The notes below the pieces were generated by a model. It was not told where the DNA came from, did no database searches, and saw only the letters and a program-made list of their open reading frames with translations. 64,000 bases of DNA from Streptomyces geranii (GTDB lineage: Bacteria > Actinomycetota > Actinomycetes > Streptomycetales > Streptomycetaceae), in assembly GCF_002954775.1 (NCBI RefSeq), contig NZ_PJME01000039.1, positions 1 through 64,000 of the forward strand, read 5' to 3'. Below are positions 7,649 through 16,294 of this stretch, in pieces; within the stretch, counting starts at the first letter, position 1, and each line of letters starts with the position of its first letter. Position numbers and translations under genes: made by a program.

Positions 7649-10600
7649 TCAGCCCTTCAGCGCGGCCAGCGCCTTGCCGAGGAGCGCCTTGCGGTCGGCC
7701 GCCGCGGTGACGTGCTCCAGGCCGAAGCCCAGCAGCACGGTGTCGTCCGTGGTGACCGCTCCGTACGTCTTGGCCAGTTCACCCGACAGGCCCCAGTCCT
7801 TGATGACCGCGGGGCTGCCCGCGGGCGGTCCGGGGACGGTCCAGGCGCCCAGTGACGTCTCGAAGCCCTCGACCGCGCCCGGCGTGCCGCCGGTCACGAC
7901 GGTGGCGTTGTCGGCGAGGACGCCGCGTCCGCCGGAGCCGGGGTCGGTGATGTAGCTGAGCGAGATCTCCACCGTCTTCCCGGCGTACGCGGAGAGGTCG
8001 AACTCGACCTGCTGCCAGCCCGCGGAGGACCCGGTGAAGCTGTTCCACGCGCCGCTGGTCCCGGTGGGCGTGCAGCCGCCCGAGCCGAGGGTCAGGTAGC
8101 GGGTGAGCGCGGGGTGGCCCTGGATGAAGAACCCGGCCTCGCACTCGGTGGGTACGGCGGTGCTGGTGGCGCCTCCCTTGTCGGGGAGCGTGGTCCAGTC
8201 ACCCGCCCCGGCCGTGTGGGCTTCGAGCACGGCGTGGTCGTAGCCCTCCTCCGTGTCCCACAGGAGCTGGGTGCGGAAGGCCGGTGCCTGGGCCGCGGTC
8301 ACCCCGGTGAGGTCGATGGTGCGGGTGAGGCGGTTCCAGGCGTAGTCGGTGTGCGTGACGGCGGCCATGGAGGCGCCCGCGTAGGGCCCGTACGGGTTGA
8401 CCGTCCCGGGGTAGCTGCCCGCGCCCGCGCTGCCGAACTGCGGGTACGTCGCCACGGGCAGGGTGTCCGAGGTGACGCCGAAGGACCCGGCCGTGTTCAG
8501 CGGGTTGCCCGGCGCGTCGCCGAGGGGCCCGTTGAAGCCGGTGAGCTTCCCGGAGCCGTTGAAGGCGGTGACGGAAGGTGTGGTCGTACGGGAGTAGGCG
8601 CCCAGGTAGTACTGGCTGAAGTCGTTGGACAGGGTGCCCCCGCCGAGGTCCACGGAGCCGCCGGCGCTCTCGCCGGCCTCGATCAGCTTGCCGCCCTCGT
8701 TGAGGTAGGCGCGCAGCTGGAGCTGGGTGGCGTTGCCGGGCCGTACGGCGCCGGTGTAGTGGACGACCGTCTTGAAGTGGTCGAGCACGCCGAGCGCGTC
8801 GGGCGCGCCCAGGGCGGCGACGTCCCAGACGAGCGGCTTCCTGCCGTTGGCCTTCAGCGCGTCGACGTAGACCTGTGTCTGTGTGGCGGTCGCGCCCTCC
8901 TCGGCGAGGACGAGCGTGTCGGCGACCGGGCGTGCGGCGACCGTGTACGTGAAGTGCGTGCTGCTGGTGCGCTTCTTGTCCTTGGTCGTGCCTGTGAACC
9001 AGACCTCGACCTTGGCGCCCGGCTTACCGGCGGCGACCTTGGCGCGGTACTCGTCGAAGTACAGGTTGTCGTCCCCGCCGAAGGTCTCTCCGCCCTTCCA
9101 GGCCTTGAGCGGCGTGGTCTTCGTACGGCCCCCGTCGACGCGGTAGTTGAGCCGCTTGTCGTACACGGACTTGCGGACGACGACCGAGACCTCCTGGTCG
9201 GCGCCGCGCGAGTACGAGGTGGTGAAGGGTGCCGGGGTGAAGTCGGGGGCGGCGACGCCGACCGAGGACTTGGGCTGGTCCGGCTTGAGCGCCGACTCGG
9301 CGACGGACAGCGCGAACGGGATGTTCTTGGCGAACTCCTGCTGGATCAGCTTCTCGTCGTCCGGGAAGGTGAAGACCGAGGCGCAGTCGGCCGCGTTCCA
9401 GGCGTCGTCCGGATAGAGGTTCGACACGGTCTGGCAGGTCGACATCTCCGGGGTGAACATCGCCGTGCCGTTGACGTTGGCCGCGTGGCCGTCCGCCTCG
9501 CCGTTGGTGGTGTACAGCTCGGAGGAGAGCTGGGGGTGGTAGCCGGGGATCGCGGAGTTCTCGGGCGTACCGGCGAGCGACTTGTAGAGGACGTCGTCGG
9601 GGCTCGGCGAGGCGACCTGCCAGCCGACGCCGTAGAGGAGGAGTTCGGCGGCGGAGTGGTAGTTGATGCCGTACTCGAAGCCGATGCGCCGCTCGAAGGC
9701 GTCCAGGGCCTTGGTCTCGGGCTCCGAGCCCGGGCTCGCGCCGCGGTAGGTCTGGCTGGTGGGGAACGGGGAGGAGCCCTCGTCGTCGTAGCCCCACTTG
9801 TAGGAGAAGTTGCGGTTGAGGTCGACGCCGTCGCCGATGGTGTAGGCGCCGTCGCCGTTGACGTCGCGCATGTTCTTGCGCCACTGGCGGTCGCCCTCGG
9901 GCTTGAACGTCCAGTCGTAGCCGTCCGGGTTGGCGGACAGCACGAACCAGAGTTCGGTCGAGTCGACGATCTTCTTGATGCGCCGGTCGGTGGAGTAGTT
10001 GTCCAGGTAGTGGTGCATCAGCCGCCGGGTCATCTCCGGCGTGATCCATTCGCGCGCGTGCTGGTTGGAGACGTACAGGACGGACGGCTTGGCGCCGTCC
10101 TTGGTCTTCTTCGCGCCCTTGGTCAGTTTGAGCGCGAGGATGTCCTGGCCCTGCAGGGTCTTGCCGATGGAGACGACCTTGGTCAGGGCCGGGTTCTCCT
10201 GGGCGGTCCGGAGGATCTCCTCGCGGAGGTTGCCCGCTCCGCTGTAGGGCCGGAAGACACCGTCTCCGGCGGCGGCCACGCGCGCGCGTGCCTTCGCCGT
10301 GAGGGTGTGCTCCTTGAGGTCGACGCCCTTGTCCTCCAGTTCGCCGGCCTGCTTGTCGGTGAGGTAGACCTCGACCGTGGCCGTGCCCTTCTCGGGCGCC
10401 TGCTCCCCGAGTTCGTGACCGTCCTGGCCGGTCGCGAGGAGCAGCGGAATCTGCTCCTTGGTGACCTCGGCCCGGAAGACCTTGACCTCGTCGGCGTCCG
10501 GTGTACCGGCGTCCTGCGCGGCCACGGCGATCGGCGCGAGTCCAGCGCCGCCCAGCAGGAGTGCGCCGACAGCGAGGATCGTGCTCGCTCTTCGTCTCAT
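7649..10600 (-). CDS. Secreted zinc carboxypeptidase, peptidase family M14
   Basis: Extracellular metallocarboxypeptidase of 983 residues. Seen: a Tat/Sec-like signal (MRRRAST, hydrophobic core, AVA-A near residue 28), then an M14 catalytic domain with zinc ligands H181 and E184 in HAREW, third ligand H315 in NYHSAAE, and the general-base Glu at about 385 in MFTPEM. The region after about residue 560 holds a ThuF/GATase-like flavour and a beta-sandwich resembling immune-inhibitor-A-type accessory domains; this part is less certain. The ATG at 10600 follows AAGGGGGG. It probably degrades extracellular peptides. It stands alone, with terminators on both sides and an operator-like repeat upstream. 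Confidence 0.9.
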   Translation of the reverse strand: MRRRASTILAVGALLLGGAGLAPIAVAAQDAGTPDADEVKVFRAEVTKEQIPLLLATGQDGHELGEQAPEKGTATVEVYLTDKQAGELEDKGVDLKEHTLTAKARARVAAAGDGVFRPYSGAGNLREEILRTAQENPALTKVVSIGKTLQGQDILALKLTKGAKKTKDGAKPSVLYVSNQHAREWITPEMTRRLMHHYLDNYSTDRRIKKIVDSTELWFVLSANPDGYDWTFKPEGDRQWRKNMRDVNGDGAYTIGDGVDLNRNFSYKWGYDDEGSSPFPTSQTYRGASPGSEPETKALDAFERRIGFEYGINYHSAAELLLYGVGWQVASPSPDDVLYKSLAGTPENSAIPGYHPQLSSELYTTNGEADGHAANVNGTAMFTPEMSTCQTVSNLYPDDAWNAADCASVFTFPDDEKLIQQEFAKNIPFALSVAESALKPDQPKSSVGVAAPDFTPAPFTTSYSRGADQEVSVVVRKSVYDKRLNYRVDGGRTKTTPLKAWKGGETFGGDDNLYFDEYRAKVAAGKPGAKVEVWFTGTTKDKKRTSSTHFTYTVAARPVADTLVLAEEGATATQTQVYVDALKANGRKPLVWDVAALGAPDALGVLDHFKTVVHYTGAVRPGNATQLQLRAYLNEGGKLIEAGESAGGSVDLGGGTLSNDFSQYYLGAYSRTTTPSVTAFNGSGKLTGFNGPLGDAPGNPLNTAGSFGVTSDTLPVATYPQFGSAGAGSYPGTVNPYGPYAGASMAAVTHTDYAWNRLTRTIDLTGVTAAQAPAFRTQLLWDTEEGYDHAVLEAHTAGAGDWTTLPDKGGATSTAVPTECEAGFFIQGHPALTRYLTLGSGGCTPTGTSGAWNSFTGSSAGWQQVEFDLSAYAGKTVEISLSYITDPGSGGRGVLADNATVVTGGTPGAVEGFETSLGAWTVPGPPAGSPAVIKDWGLSGELAKTYGAVTTDDTVLLGFGLEHVTAAADRKALLGKALAALKG

Positions 10601-10617
10601 GAACCCCCCTTGCGATG

Positions 10618-10636
10618 GTTCGCCACAATGGCGAAC
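10618..10636. promoter_or_regulatory. Operator-like inverted repeat upstream of the carboxypeptidase
   Basis: GTTCGCCA-CAA-TGGCGAAC is a perfect 8-bp inverted repeat just upstream of the ribosome-binding site. A TCATGA direct repeat (with CAGT between copies) lies about 15 bases further upstream. It is likely a regulator site; no binder is recognised. Confidence 0.45.
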
Positions 10637-10694
10637 AGATGCCAGGCTCATGACAGTTCATGATCCAGTCAAGAGGGCGCCAAGGACAGGAAAA

Positions 10695-10733
10695 CGCCGG
10701 TGGCGGTGCCCGAAGAGAGCACCGCCACCGGCG
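10695..10733 (-). terminator. Terminator of the uvrC-rapZ-yvcK-whiA operon
   Basis: A perfect 15-bp stem (CGCCGGTGGCGGTGC and complement, 9-base loop) lies 35 bases after the whiA stop codon. Confidence 0.82.
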
Positions 10734-10767
10734 TGTTGAGGGCCAGTCAGCCCAAGGTGAGGCTTCG

Positions 10768-11751
10768 TCAGCCCGCGTCGGCCATCTCCTCGGAGAGGTT
10801 CGACTCCGTGCCCGGGATGCCGAGATCCTGGGCGCGCTTGTCGGCCATGGCGAGCAGCCTGCGGATCCGGCCCGCGACGGCGTCCTTGGTCAGCGGCGGG
10901 TCCGCGAGGGCGCCCAGTTCCTCCAGGGAGGCCTGCTTGTGCTCCATACGGAGCCGCCCGGCCGCCGCGAGGTGCTCGGGGACGTCGTCGGCGAGGATCT
11001 CCAGCGCGCGCTGGACCCGGGCCCCGGCCGCGACGGCCGCGCGCGCGGAGCGGCGCAGGTTGGCGTCGTCGAAGTTGGCGAGGCGGTTCGCGGTGGCGCG
11101 GACCTCGCGGCGCATCCGCCGCTCCTCCCAGGCCAGCACGGACTCGTGCGCGCCGAGCCGGGTGAGGAGGGCGCCGATCGCGTCCCCGTCCCGGACGACG
11201 ACCCGGTCCACGCCCCGCACCTCGCGCGCCTTGGCGGCGATCGAGAGGCGCCGGGCGGCGCCGACCAGGGCGAGCGCGGCCTCGGGGCCGGGGCAGGTCA
11301 CTTCGAGGGACGAGGAGCGTCCCGGCTCGGTGAGCGAGCCGTGGGCCAGGAAGGCGCCTCTCCAGGCCGCCTCCGCGTCACAGGTCGCCCCGGAGACCAC
11401 CTGTGGGGGCAGACCCCTGATCGGGCGCCCGCGGCCGTCCACGAGCCCTGTCTGGCGGGCCAGCTGGTCGCCGCCCGCGACCACCCGGACCACGTAACGG
11501 GAGCCGCGGCGCAGTCCGCCGGGTGCCATCACGATCAGTTCGGAACTGTGGCCGAAGATCTCCAGGATGTCCCGCTTGAGACGGCGGGCCGCCATCGCGG
11601 TGTCCAGCTCCGCCTCGATCACGATGCGCCCGCTGACCAGGTGAAGGCCGCCGGCGAACCGCAGAATGGCGGAGACCTCCGCCTTTCTGCAGCAGGTACG
11701 GGTGACGGGGAGCCGGGAAATCTCGTCCTTCACCGCTGCCGTCATCGCCAT
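10768..11751 (-). CDS. whiA: Sporulation regulator WhiA
   Basis: DNA-binding regulator that, with WhiB, controls the switch from aerial growth to sporulation septation in Streptomyces. The 327-residue protein starts MAMTAAVKDEISRLP, has a LAGLIDADG-homing-endonuclease-like N-terminal fold (CCRKAEVSAILRF, GGLHL) and a C-terminal helix-turn-helix ending near LTKDAVAGRIRRLL. The ATG at 11751 overlaps yvcK by 10 bases; a second in-frame ATG at 11745 would give the classic ATGA overlap. It is the last gene of a four-gene translationally coupled operon and is near-identical to known Streptomyces WhiA. Confidence 0.97.
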   Translation of the reverse strand: MAMTAAVKDEISRLPVTRTCCRKAEVSAILRFAGGLHLVSGRIVIEAELDTAMAARRLKRDILEIFGHSSELIVMAPGGLRRGSRYVVRVVAGGDQLARQTGLVDGRGRPIRGLPPQVVSGATCDAEAAWRGAFLAHGSLTEPGRSSSLEVTCPGPEAALALVGAARRLSIAAKAREVRGVDRVVVRDGDAIGALLTRLGAHESVLAWEERRMRREVRATANRLANFDDANLRRSARAAVAAGARVQRALEILADDVPEHLAAAGRLRMEHKQASLEELGALADPPLTKDAVAGRIRRLLAMADKRAQDLGIPGTESNLSEEMADAG

Positions 11752-12809
11752 GGGCCGATCCTTCCATGCATCCGAAAAATACGGTCGTACGCGGCGGCCA
11801 ACAGCTCCGTATCGTGCCGAGGAGATCCGTCGGTCCGGGCCACCGGCGCCAGCTCGACCGCGGCGCCGAACCGCTTGGCGGCATCGGTCAGCAAGTCGCG
11901 GTCGGGCACGGCGGCCTCGTCGGCCAGCACCACGTCCAGGGCGAGTTTAGGGGCGTGTCGTCCCAAAACCTCCAAATGACGCTGCGGGGAGAAGCCCTCG
12001 GTTTCTCCGGGCTGCGGCGCGAGGTTCAGCGAGAGTACCCGCCGCGCCTTCGTCTCGGTGAGCGCTTCGAGCAGCTCCGGCACCAGCAGGTGGGGGATCA
12101 CGGACGAGAACCAGGAGCCGGGACCGAGGACCACCCAGTCGGCGTCCAGGACGGCCGCGACGGCCTCCGGGACGGCGGGCGGGTCGTGCGGCACGAGGTG
12201 CACGGACTGCACCTCGCCCGGTGTCAGCGCGACCGTCGCCTGCCCGCGTACGGTGTCGACGTCCTCGGGCCGCTCCGGGTCGTGCCCCTTGACCAGGGCC
12301 TGCAGCTCCAGCGGTACGGCGGACATCGGCAGGACGCGGCCGTGCGCGCCCAGGAGCCTGCCGACCAGGTCGAGGGCCTGGACGTGGTCGCCGAGCTGCT
12401 CCCACAGGGCGACGATCAGCAGATTGCCCACGGCGTGTTCGTGCAGGTCGCCCTTGGACTGGAAGCGGTGCTGGATGACGCGGGCCCAGGTCTGGCCCCA
12501 CTCGTCGTCGCCGCACAGCGCGGCCAGCGCCTTGCGCAGGTCACCGGGCGGCAGTACGCCCAGCTCGTCGCGCAGGCGCCCGCTGGAGCCGCCGTCGTCG
12601 GCCACGGTGACGACTGCGGTGAGGTCGCCGGTGATCCGGCGCAGTGCGGCGAGCGAGGCGGACAGGCCCATGCCGCCGCCCAGGGCGACGACCTTGGGCT
12701 GGGTGCCCCGGCGGCGCGGCCGGGCGCCGCGGGCCTCTACGGGCCTGCCCCCGCGGCCCTCGGGGGTGACCCGGCGCAGCCTGCTCAGCCGCGGTGTACG
12801 TCCCGTCAT
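11742..12809 (-). CDS. yvcK: YvcK/CofD-like gluconeogenesis factor
   Basis: 355-residue cytosolic protein of the CofD/UPF0052 family. In Bacillus, YvcK is needed for growth on gluconeogenic carbon and for cell-wall synthesis, and binds UDP-sugars. Seen: the nucleotide-binding start VVALGGGMGLS, then VVTVADDGGSSGRLR and PGDLRKALAAL, and VVLGPGSWFSSVIPHLL in the second half. The first 40 residues are Arg/Gly-rich and not conserved. The ATG at 12809 overlaps the rapZ stop (ATGA). The rapZ-yvcK-whiA order is conserved across Gram-positive bacteria. Confidence 0.93.
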   Translation of the reverse strand: MTGRTPRLSRLRRVTPEGRGGRPVEARGARPRRRGTQPKVVALGGGMGLSASLAALRRITGDLTAVVTVADDGGSSGRLRDELGVLPPGDLRKALAALCGDDEWGQTWARVIQHRFQSKGDLHEHAVGNLLIVALWEQLGDHVQALDLVGRLLGAHGRVLPMSAVPLELQALVKGHDPERPEDVDTVRGQATVALTPGEVQSVHLVPHDPPAVPEAVAAVLDADWVVLGPGSWFSSVIPHLLVPELLEALTETKARRVLSLNLAPQPGETEGFSPQRHLEVLGRHAPKLALDVVLADEAAVPDRDLLTDAAKRFGAAVELAPVARTDGSPRHDTELLAAAYDRIFRMHGRIGPWR

Positions 12810-13858
12810 TCCCGTCCCATGTCCCGGTGCACGATCACGGTCTCCACGCCCTGCGAGGCGAGGCGGGCGGCGAGCTTCTCGGAGGTCGCGACCGAGCGGT
12901 GCTTGCCGCCGGTGCAGCCGACCGCGATGGTCACGTAGCGCTTGCCCTCGCGGCGGTAACCGGCGGCGATGAGCTGGAGCAGCTCGGCGTACCGGTCGAT
13001 GAACTCCTTGGCGCCGGGCTGGTTGAAGACGTACGCGGACACCTCCTCGTTGAGGCCGGTGTACGGGCGCAGCTCCGGGACCCAGTGCGGGTTGGGCAGG
13101 AACCGCATGTCCACGACCAGGTCGGCGTCGACCGGGAGGCCGTACTTGAAGCCGAAGGACATCACCGTGGCCCGCAGCTCGGGCTCCTCCTCGCCGGCGA
13201 ACTGGGCGTCCATCTTGGCGCGCAGCTCGTGGACGTTGAGGCTGGAGGTGTCGATCACCAGGTCGGCGTCGCCGCGCAGCTCGCGCAGCAGTTCCCGCTC
13301 GGCGTCGATGCCGTCGACGATCCGGCCGTCGCCCTGGAGGGGGTGCGGCCTGCGCACCGACTCGAACCGGCGCACCAGGGCGTCGTCCGAGGACTCCAGG
13401 AAGACGATCCGCCGGGTGACGCCCTTGACCGCGAGGTCGGCGAGCGACTCGCGGAGGTTGTCGAAGAAACGCCTGCCGCGTACGTCGACGACGACCGCGA
13501 TCCTCGCCACGTTGCCCTGGGAGCGGGCGCCCAGCTCCACCATGGTGGGGATGAGTGCGGGCGGGAGGTTGTCGACGACGAACCAGCCGAGGTCCTCCAG
13601 ACACTTGGCGGCCGTCGACCGGCCGGCTCCGGACATGCCGGAGATGATCACCAGCTCGGGGATGGCCGCTTCGGGGACCCCGGCTGTCTCGATGACCGTA
13701 CCCACTTGCTCTCCGTCTTCCTGGCCCGGTGGTTCCTGGCCTGTCGGGCCGCCCGGTGCGGGGCCCTCCGCGTGCCGCGAGCGATCATCGCCCGCTTCCT
13801 TGTGGCCTGCCTGGCCCTCTGCTGTGGGCTCGGCCTTCGGTGTCTCGTGCTCGCTCAT
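12806..13858 (-). CDS. rapZ: RNase adapter / nucleotide-binding protein RapZ (YvcJ)
   Basis: P-loop protein of 350 residues. E. coli RapZ targets the GlmZ small RNA for decay; the actinobacterial homologue binds nucleotides but its RNA role is unproven. Seen: Walker A GMSGAGRS at residues 74-81, DNLPP, SFGFKYG, DMRFLPNPH and the C-terminal CTGGKHRSV. The first 66 residues form a Glu/Gly/Pro-rich extension absent from the E. coli protein (284 aa). The ATG overlaps the uvrC stop by 4 bases at 13855-13858 and the gene overlaps yvcK at its other end, so translation is coupled. Confidence 0.93.
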   Translation of the reverse strand: MSEHETPKAEPTAEGQAGHKEAGDDRSRHAEGPAPGGPTGQEPPGQEDGEQVGTVIETAGVPEAAIPELVIISGMSGAGRSTAAKCLEDLGWFVVDNLPPALIPTMVELGARSQGNVARIAVVVDVRGRRFFDNLRESLADLAVKGVTRRIVFLESSDDALVRRFESVRRPHPLQGDGRIVDGIDAERELLRELRGDADLVIDTSSLNVHELRAKMDAQFAGEEEPELRATVMSFGFKYGLPVDADLVVDMRFLPNPHWVPELRPYTGLNEEVSAYVFNQPGAKEFIDRYAELLQLIAAGYRREGKRYVTIAVGCTGGKHRSVATSEKLAARLASQGVETVIVHRDMGRE

Positions 13859-15996
13859 TGCTCCTGCCCCCGTCGCTCGTCCGGGGTGCCCGCGGCTACG
13901 GGCTCCCCCGGGGAACCCGTCCTCGTCCCGGGCTCCCCGTTCTGCGTCTCCTGCGTGTCCCGCGTTACCCGCGCGTCCTGTGTGTCCTGTGTGTCTTCCA
14001 TGATCTCTCCGGTCGCCGTGTTGACGGCGGGTGCGGCCGGGGCCGCCTGTGCGAGGGCCACGGCGATCGTCTCGGCCGTCTTGAGGCCTATGCCGGGAAC
14101 CTCGCGGATCTGGTCGATTGTGGCGGACCGCAGCTTCTTCACCGAGCCGAAATGCTTGATCAGCGCCTGTTTCCGGGTTTCACCGAGCCCGGGCACGTCG
14201 TCCAGGGGGCTCGCCCGGAAGCGTTTGGCCCGTTTGACCCGCTGGTAGGTGATCGCGAAGCGGTGCGCCTCGTCGCGCACGCGCTGGAGGAGATACAGGC
14301 CCTCGCTGGTGCGGGGCAGGATCACCGGGTCGTCGTCGCCGGGCAGCCAGACCTCCTCCAGGCGCTTGGCGAGACCGCAGACGGCGATGTCGTCGATGCC
14401 CAGCTCGTCCAGCGCGCGCTGCGCGGCGGCGACCTGCGGCTGCCCGCCGTCGACGACGACGAGCTGCGGCGGATAGGCGAACCGCTTGGGCCGCCCGTCG
14501 TCGTCCTTCAGCTCCTGGCCGGCCTCTTGGCCTCCGGCGGGTTCGGGACCGGATTCCTGGCCGTTTTCCTGGCCGTCCGCCCACTCGCCGGTCTTCTCCT
14601 TCTCGGCGATGTAGCGCTTGAAGCGGCGGGTGATCACCTCGTGCATGGACCGGACGTCGTCCTGTCCCTCGAAGCCCTTGATCTGGAAGCGGCGGTACTC
14701 GCTCTTGCGTTGCAGGCCGTCCTCGAAGACGACCATGGAGGCCACGACGTCGTCGCCCTGGAGGTGGGAGATGTCGTAGCACTCGATGCGCAGCGGGGCG
14801 CTGTCCAGGTCGAGGGCCTCGGCGATCTCCTCCAGCGCGCGCGAGCGCGTGGTCAGGTCGGAGGCCCGCTTGGTCTTGTGCAGCACGAGCGACTGCTGCG
14901 CGTTGCGCTGCACGGTCTCCATGAGGGCCTTCTTGTCGCCGCGCTGCGGGATGCGCAGCGACACGCCGGACCCGCGCCGCTCGGCCAGCCACTCCTGGAC
15001 GGGCTCCACGGGGTCGGGCAGCGCGGGGACGAGAACCTCCTTGGGTACGGAGTCGCCCTTCTCCTCGCCGTAGAGCTGCTGGAGGGCGTGCTCGACCAGG
15101 GCGCCGGTGGTGATCTCCTCGACCTTGTCGGTCACCCAGCCCCGCTGGCCGCGCACCCGCCCACCGCGTACGTGGAAGATCTGGACGGCCGCTTCCAGCT
15201 CGTCCTCGGCGACCGCGATCAGGTCGGCGTCGGTCGCGTCGGCGAGCACGACCGCGCTCTTCTCCATGGCCTTTCGCAGGGCCTCGATGTCGTCGCGCAG
15301 GCGGGCCGCCCGCTCGTACTCCATCTCCTCGGCGGCTTCCGTCATCCGCTGCTCCAGGCGGCGGATGTACGTCCCGGTGCGGCCTGCCATGAAGTCGCCG
15401 AAGTCCTCGGCCAGCTCCCGGTGTTCGTCGGCCGAGACCCGTCCGACGCAGGGCGCCGAGCACTTGCCGATGTAGCCGAGGAGGCAGGGACGGCCGGTGC
15501 GGGCGGCGTTCTTGAAGACACCGGCCGAGCAGGTGCGCACCGGGAAGACCCGCAGGAGGAGGTCCACGGTGTCGCGGATCGCCCACGCGTGTCCGTACGG
15601 CCCGAAATAGCGGACGCCCTTGCGCTTCTGACCGCGCATCACCTGCACGCGCGGGTACTCCTCGTTCATCGTCACCGCGAGATACGGGTAGCTCTTGTCG
15701 TCGCGGTACTTGACGTTGAACCGGGGGTCGAACTCCTTGATCCAGGAGTACTCCAGCTGGAGCGCCTCGACCTCGGTGGAGACCACCGTCCACTCCACGG
15801 AGGCCGCCGTGGTGACCATCGTGCGGGTGCGCGGATGGAGTCCGGCCAGGTCCTGGAAGTAGTTGGCCAGGCGCTGGCGCAGGCTCTTCGCCTTCCCGAC
15901 GTAGATCACCCGGCGGTGCTCGTCGCGGAATTTGTACACCCCGGGAGAGTCCGGGATCTGTCCCGGCTTGGGGCGGTAGCTGGAGGGGTCGGCCAT
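13855..15996 (-). CDS. uvrC: Excinuclease ABC subunit C
   Basis: Nuclease of nucleotide excision repair that incises 3' and 5' of the lesion after UvrA-UvrB loading. The 713-residue protein has an N-terminal GIY-YIG domain (PGVYKF ... VIYVGKAKSLRQRL), a Cys cluster region, a UVR UvrB-contact motif (about 210-240), the RNase-H-like second nuclease domain (VVVDGG with catalytic Asp) and C-terminal helix-hairpin-helix motifs (VPGIGLKTAE). Oddities are a Gln/Gly/Glu-rich insertion just before the second nuclease domain and a repetitive DTQ-rich tail. The ATG at 15996 lies 7 bases from a -10 box, so the message is probably leaderless. It is the first gene of the whiA operon. Confidence 0.97.
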   Translation of the reverse strand: MADPSSYRPKPGQIPDSPGVYKFRDEHRRVIYVGKAKSLRQRLANYFQDLAGLHPRTRTMVTTAASVEWTVVSTEVEALQLEYSWIKEFDPRFNVKYRDDKSYPYLAVTMNEEYPRVQVMRGQKRKGVRYFGPYGHAWAIRDTVDLLLRVFPVRTCSAGVFKNAARTGRPCLLGYIGKCSAPCVGRVSADEHRELAEDFGDFMAGRTGTYIRRLEQRMTEAAEEMEYERAARLRDDIEALRKAMEKSAVVLADATDADLIAVAEDELEAAVQIFHVRGGRVRGQRGWVTDKVEEITTGALVEHALQQLYGEEKGDSVPKEVLVPALPDPVEPVQEWLAERRGSGVSLRIPQRGDKKALMETVQRNAQQSLVLHKTKRASDLTTRSRALEEIAEALDLDSAPLRIECYDISHLQGDDVVASMVVFEDGLQRKSEYRRFQIKGFEGQDDVRSMHEVITRRFKRYIAEKEKTGEWADGQENGQESGPEPAGGQEAGQELKDDDGRPKRFAYPPQLVVVDGGQPQVAAAQRALDELGIDDIAVCGLAKRLEEVWLPGDDDPVILPRTSEGLYLLQRVRDEAHRFAITYQRVKRAKRFRASPLDDVPGLGETRKQALIKHFGSVKKLRSATIDQIREVPGIGLKTAETIAVALAQAAPAAPAVNTATGEIMEDTQDTQDARVTRDTQETQNGEPGTRTGSPGEPVAAGTPDERRGQEQ

Positions 15997-16003
15997 GTCT
16001 CAC

Positions 16004-16026
16004 ACCCTACTGGCGGGGTGTGACAG
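16004..16026 (-). promoter_or_regulatory. Degenerate damage-type promoter of uvrC (leaderless)
   Basis: The minus strand reads CTGTCACACCC-N6-TAGGGT, then 7 bases, then the uvrC ATG. The -10 box is perfect and the spacing equals that of the uvrB and ogt promoters, but the -35 matches only TGTCA of TTGTCAGTG. Whether it responds to damage is inference. Confidence 0.5.
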
Positions 16027-16294
16027 CGCGGCGGTCCTGTGGACGACGCCGCAGGTCCCCGGGAGGGCCGGGGCGGAGGAGAGAACTCCGGCAGTCGGGC
16101 ATGTTTGCGCCTGAAGTGTTGTCGCGCCTTGGTCAACACGCTTCAATGCGGGGGAACTCGGGGCCGTGGACGGCCGCGTACGCACGTGAGGACACGGGGG
16201 CGAGGACGCCGCGTACACCCACCGGACCGCCCCGGTTCGACCCACGCACGCGGTCCGACCAGCCGCCGCGACCATTCACAGAAGGGCCCCCTGC

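Noticed and set aside
8114..10663. An 849-residue open frame antisense to the M14 carboxypeptidase
   Set aside because: Same artefact: Gly/Val/Arg-rich with no motif, while the minus-strand gene has a signal peptide and a full zinc site.
16200..16260. tRNA gene suggested by a GGTTCGACC T-loop-like sequence
   Set aside because: No matching acceptor stem, anticodon arm or D-arm can be built around it.
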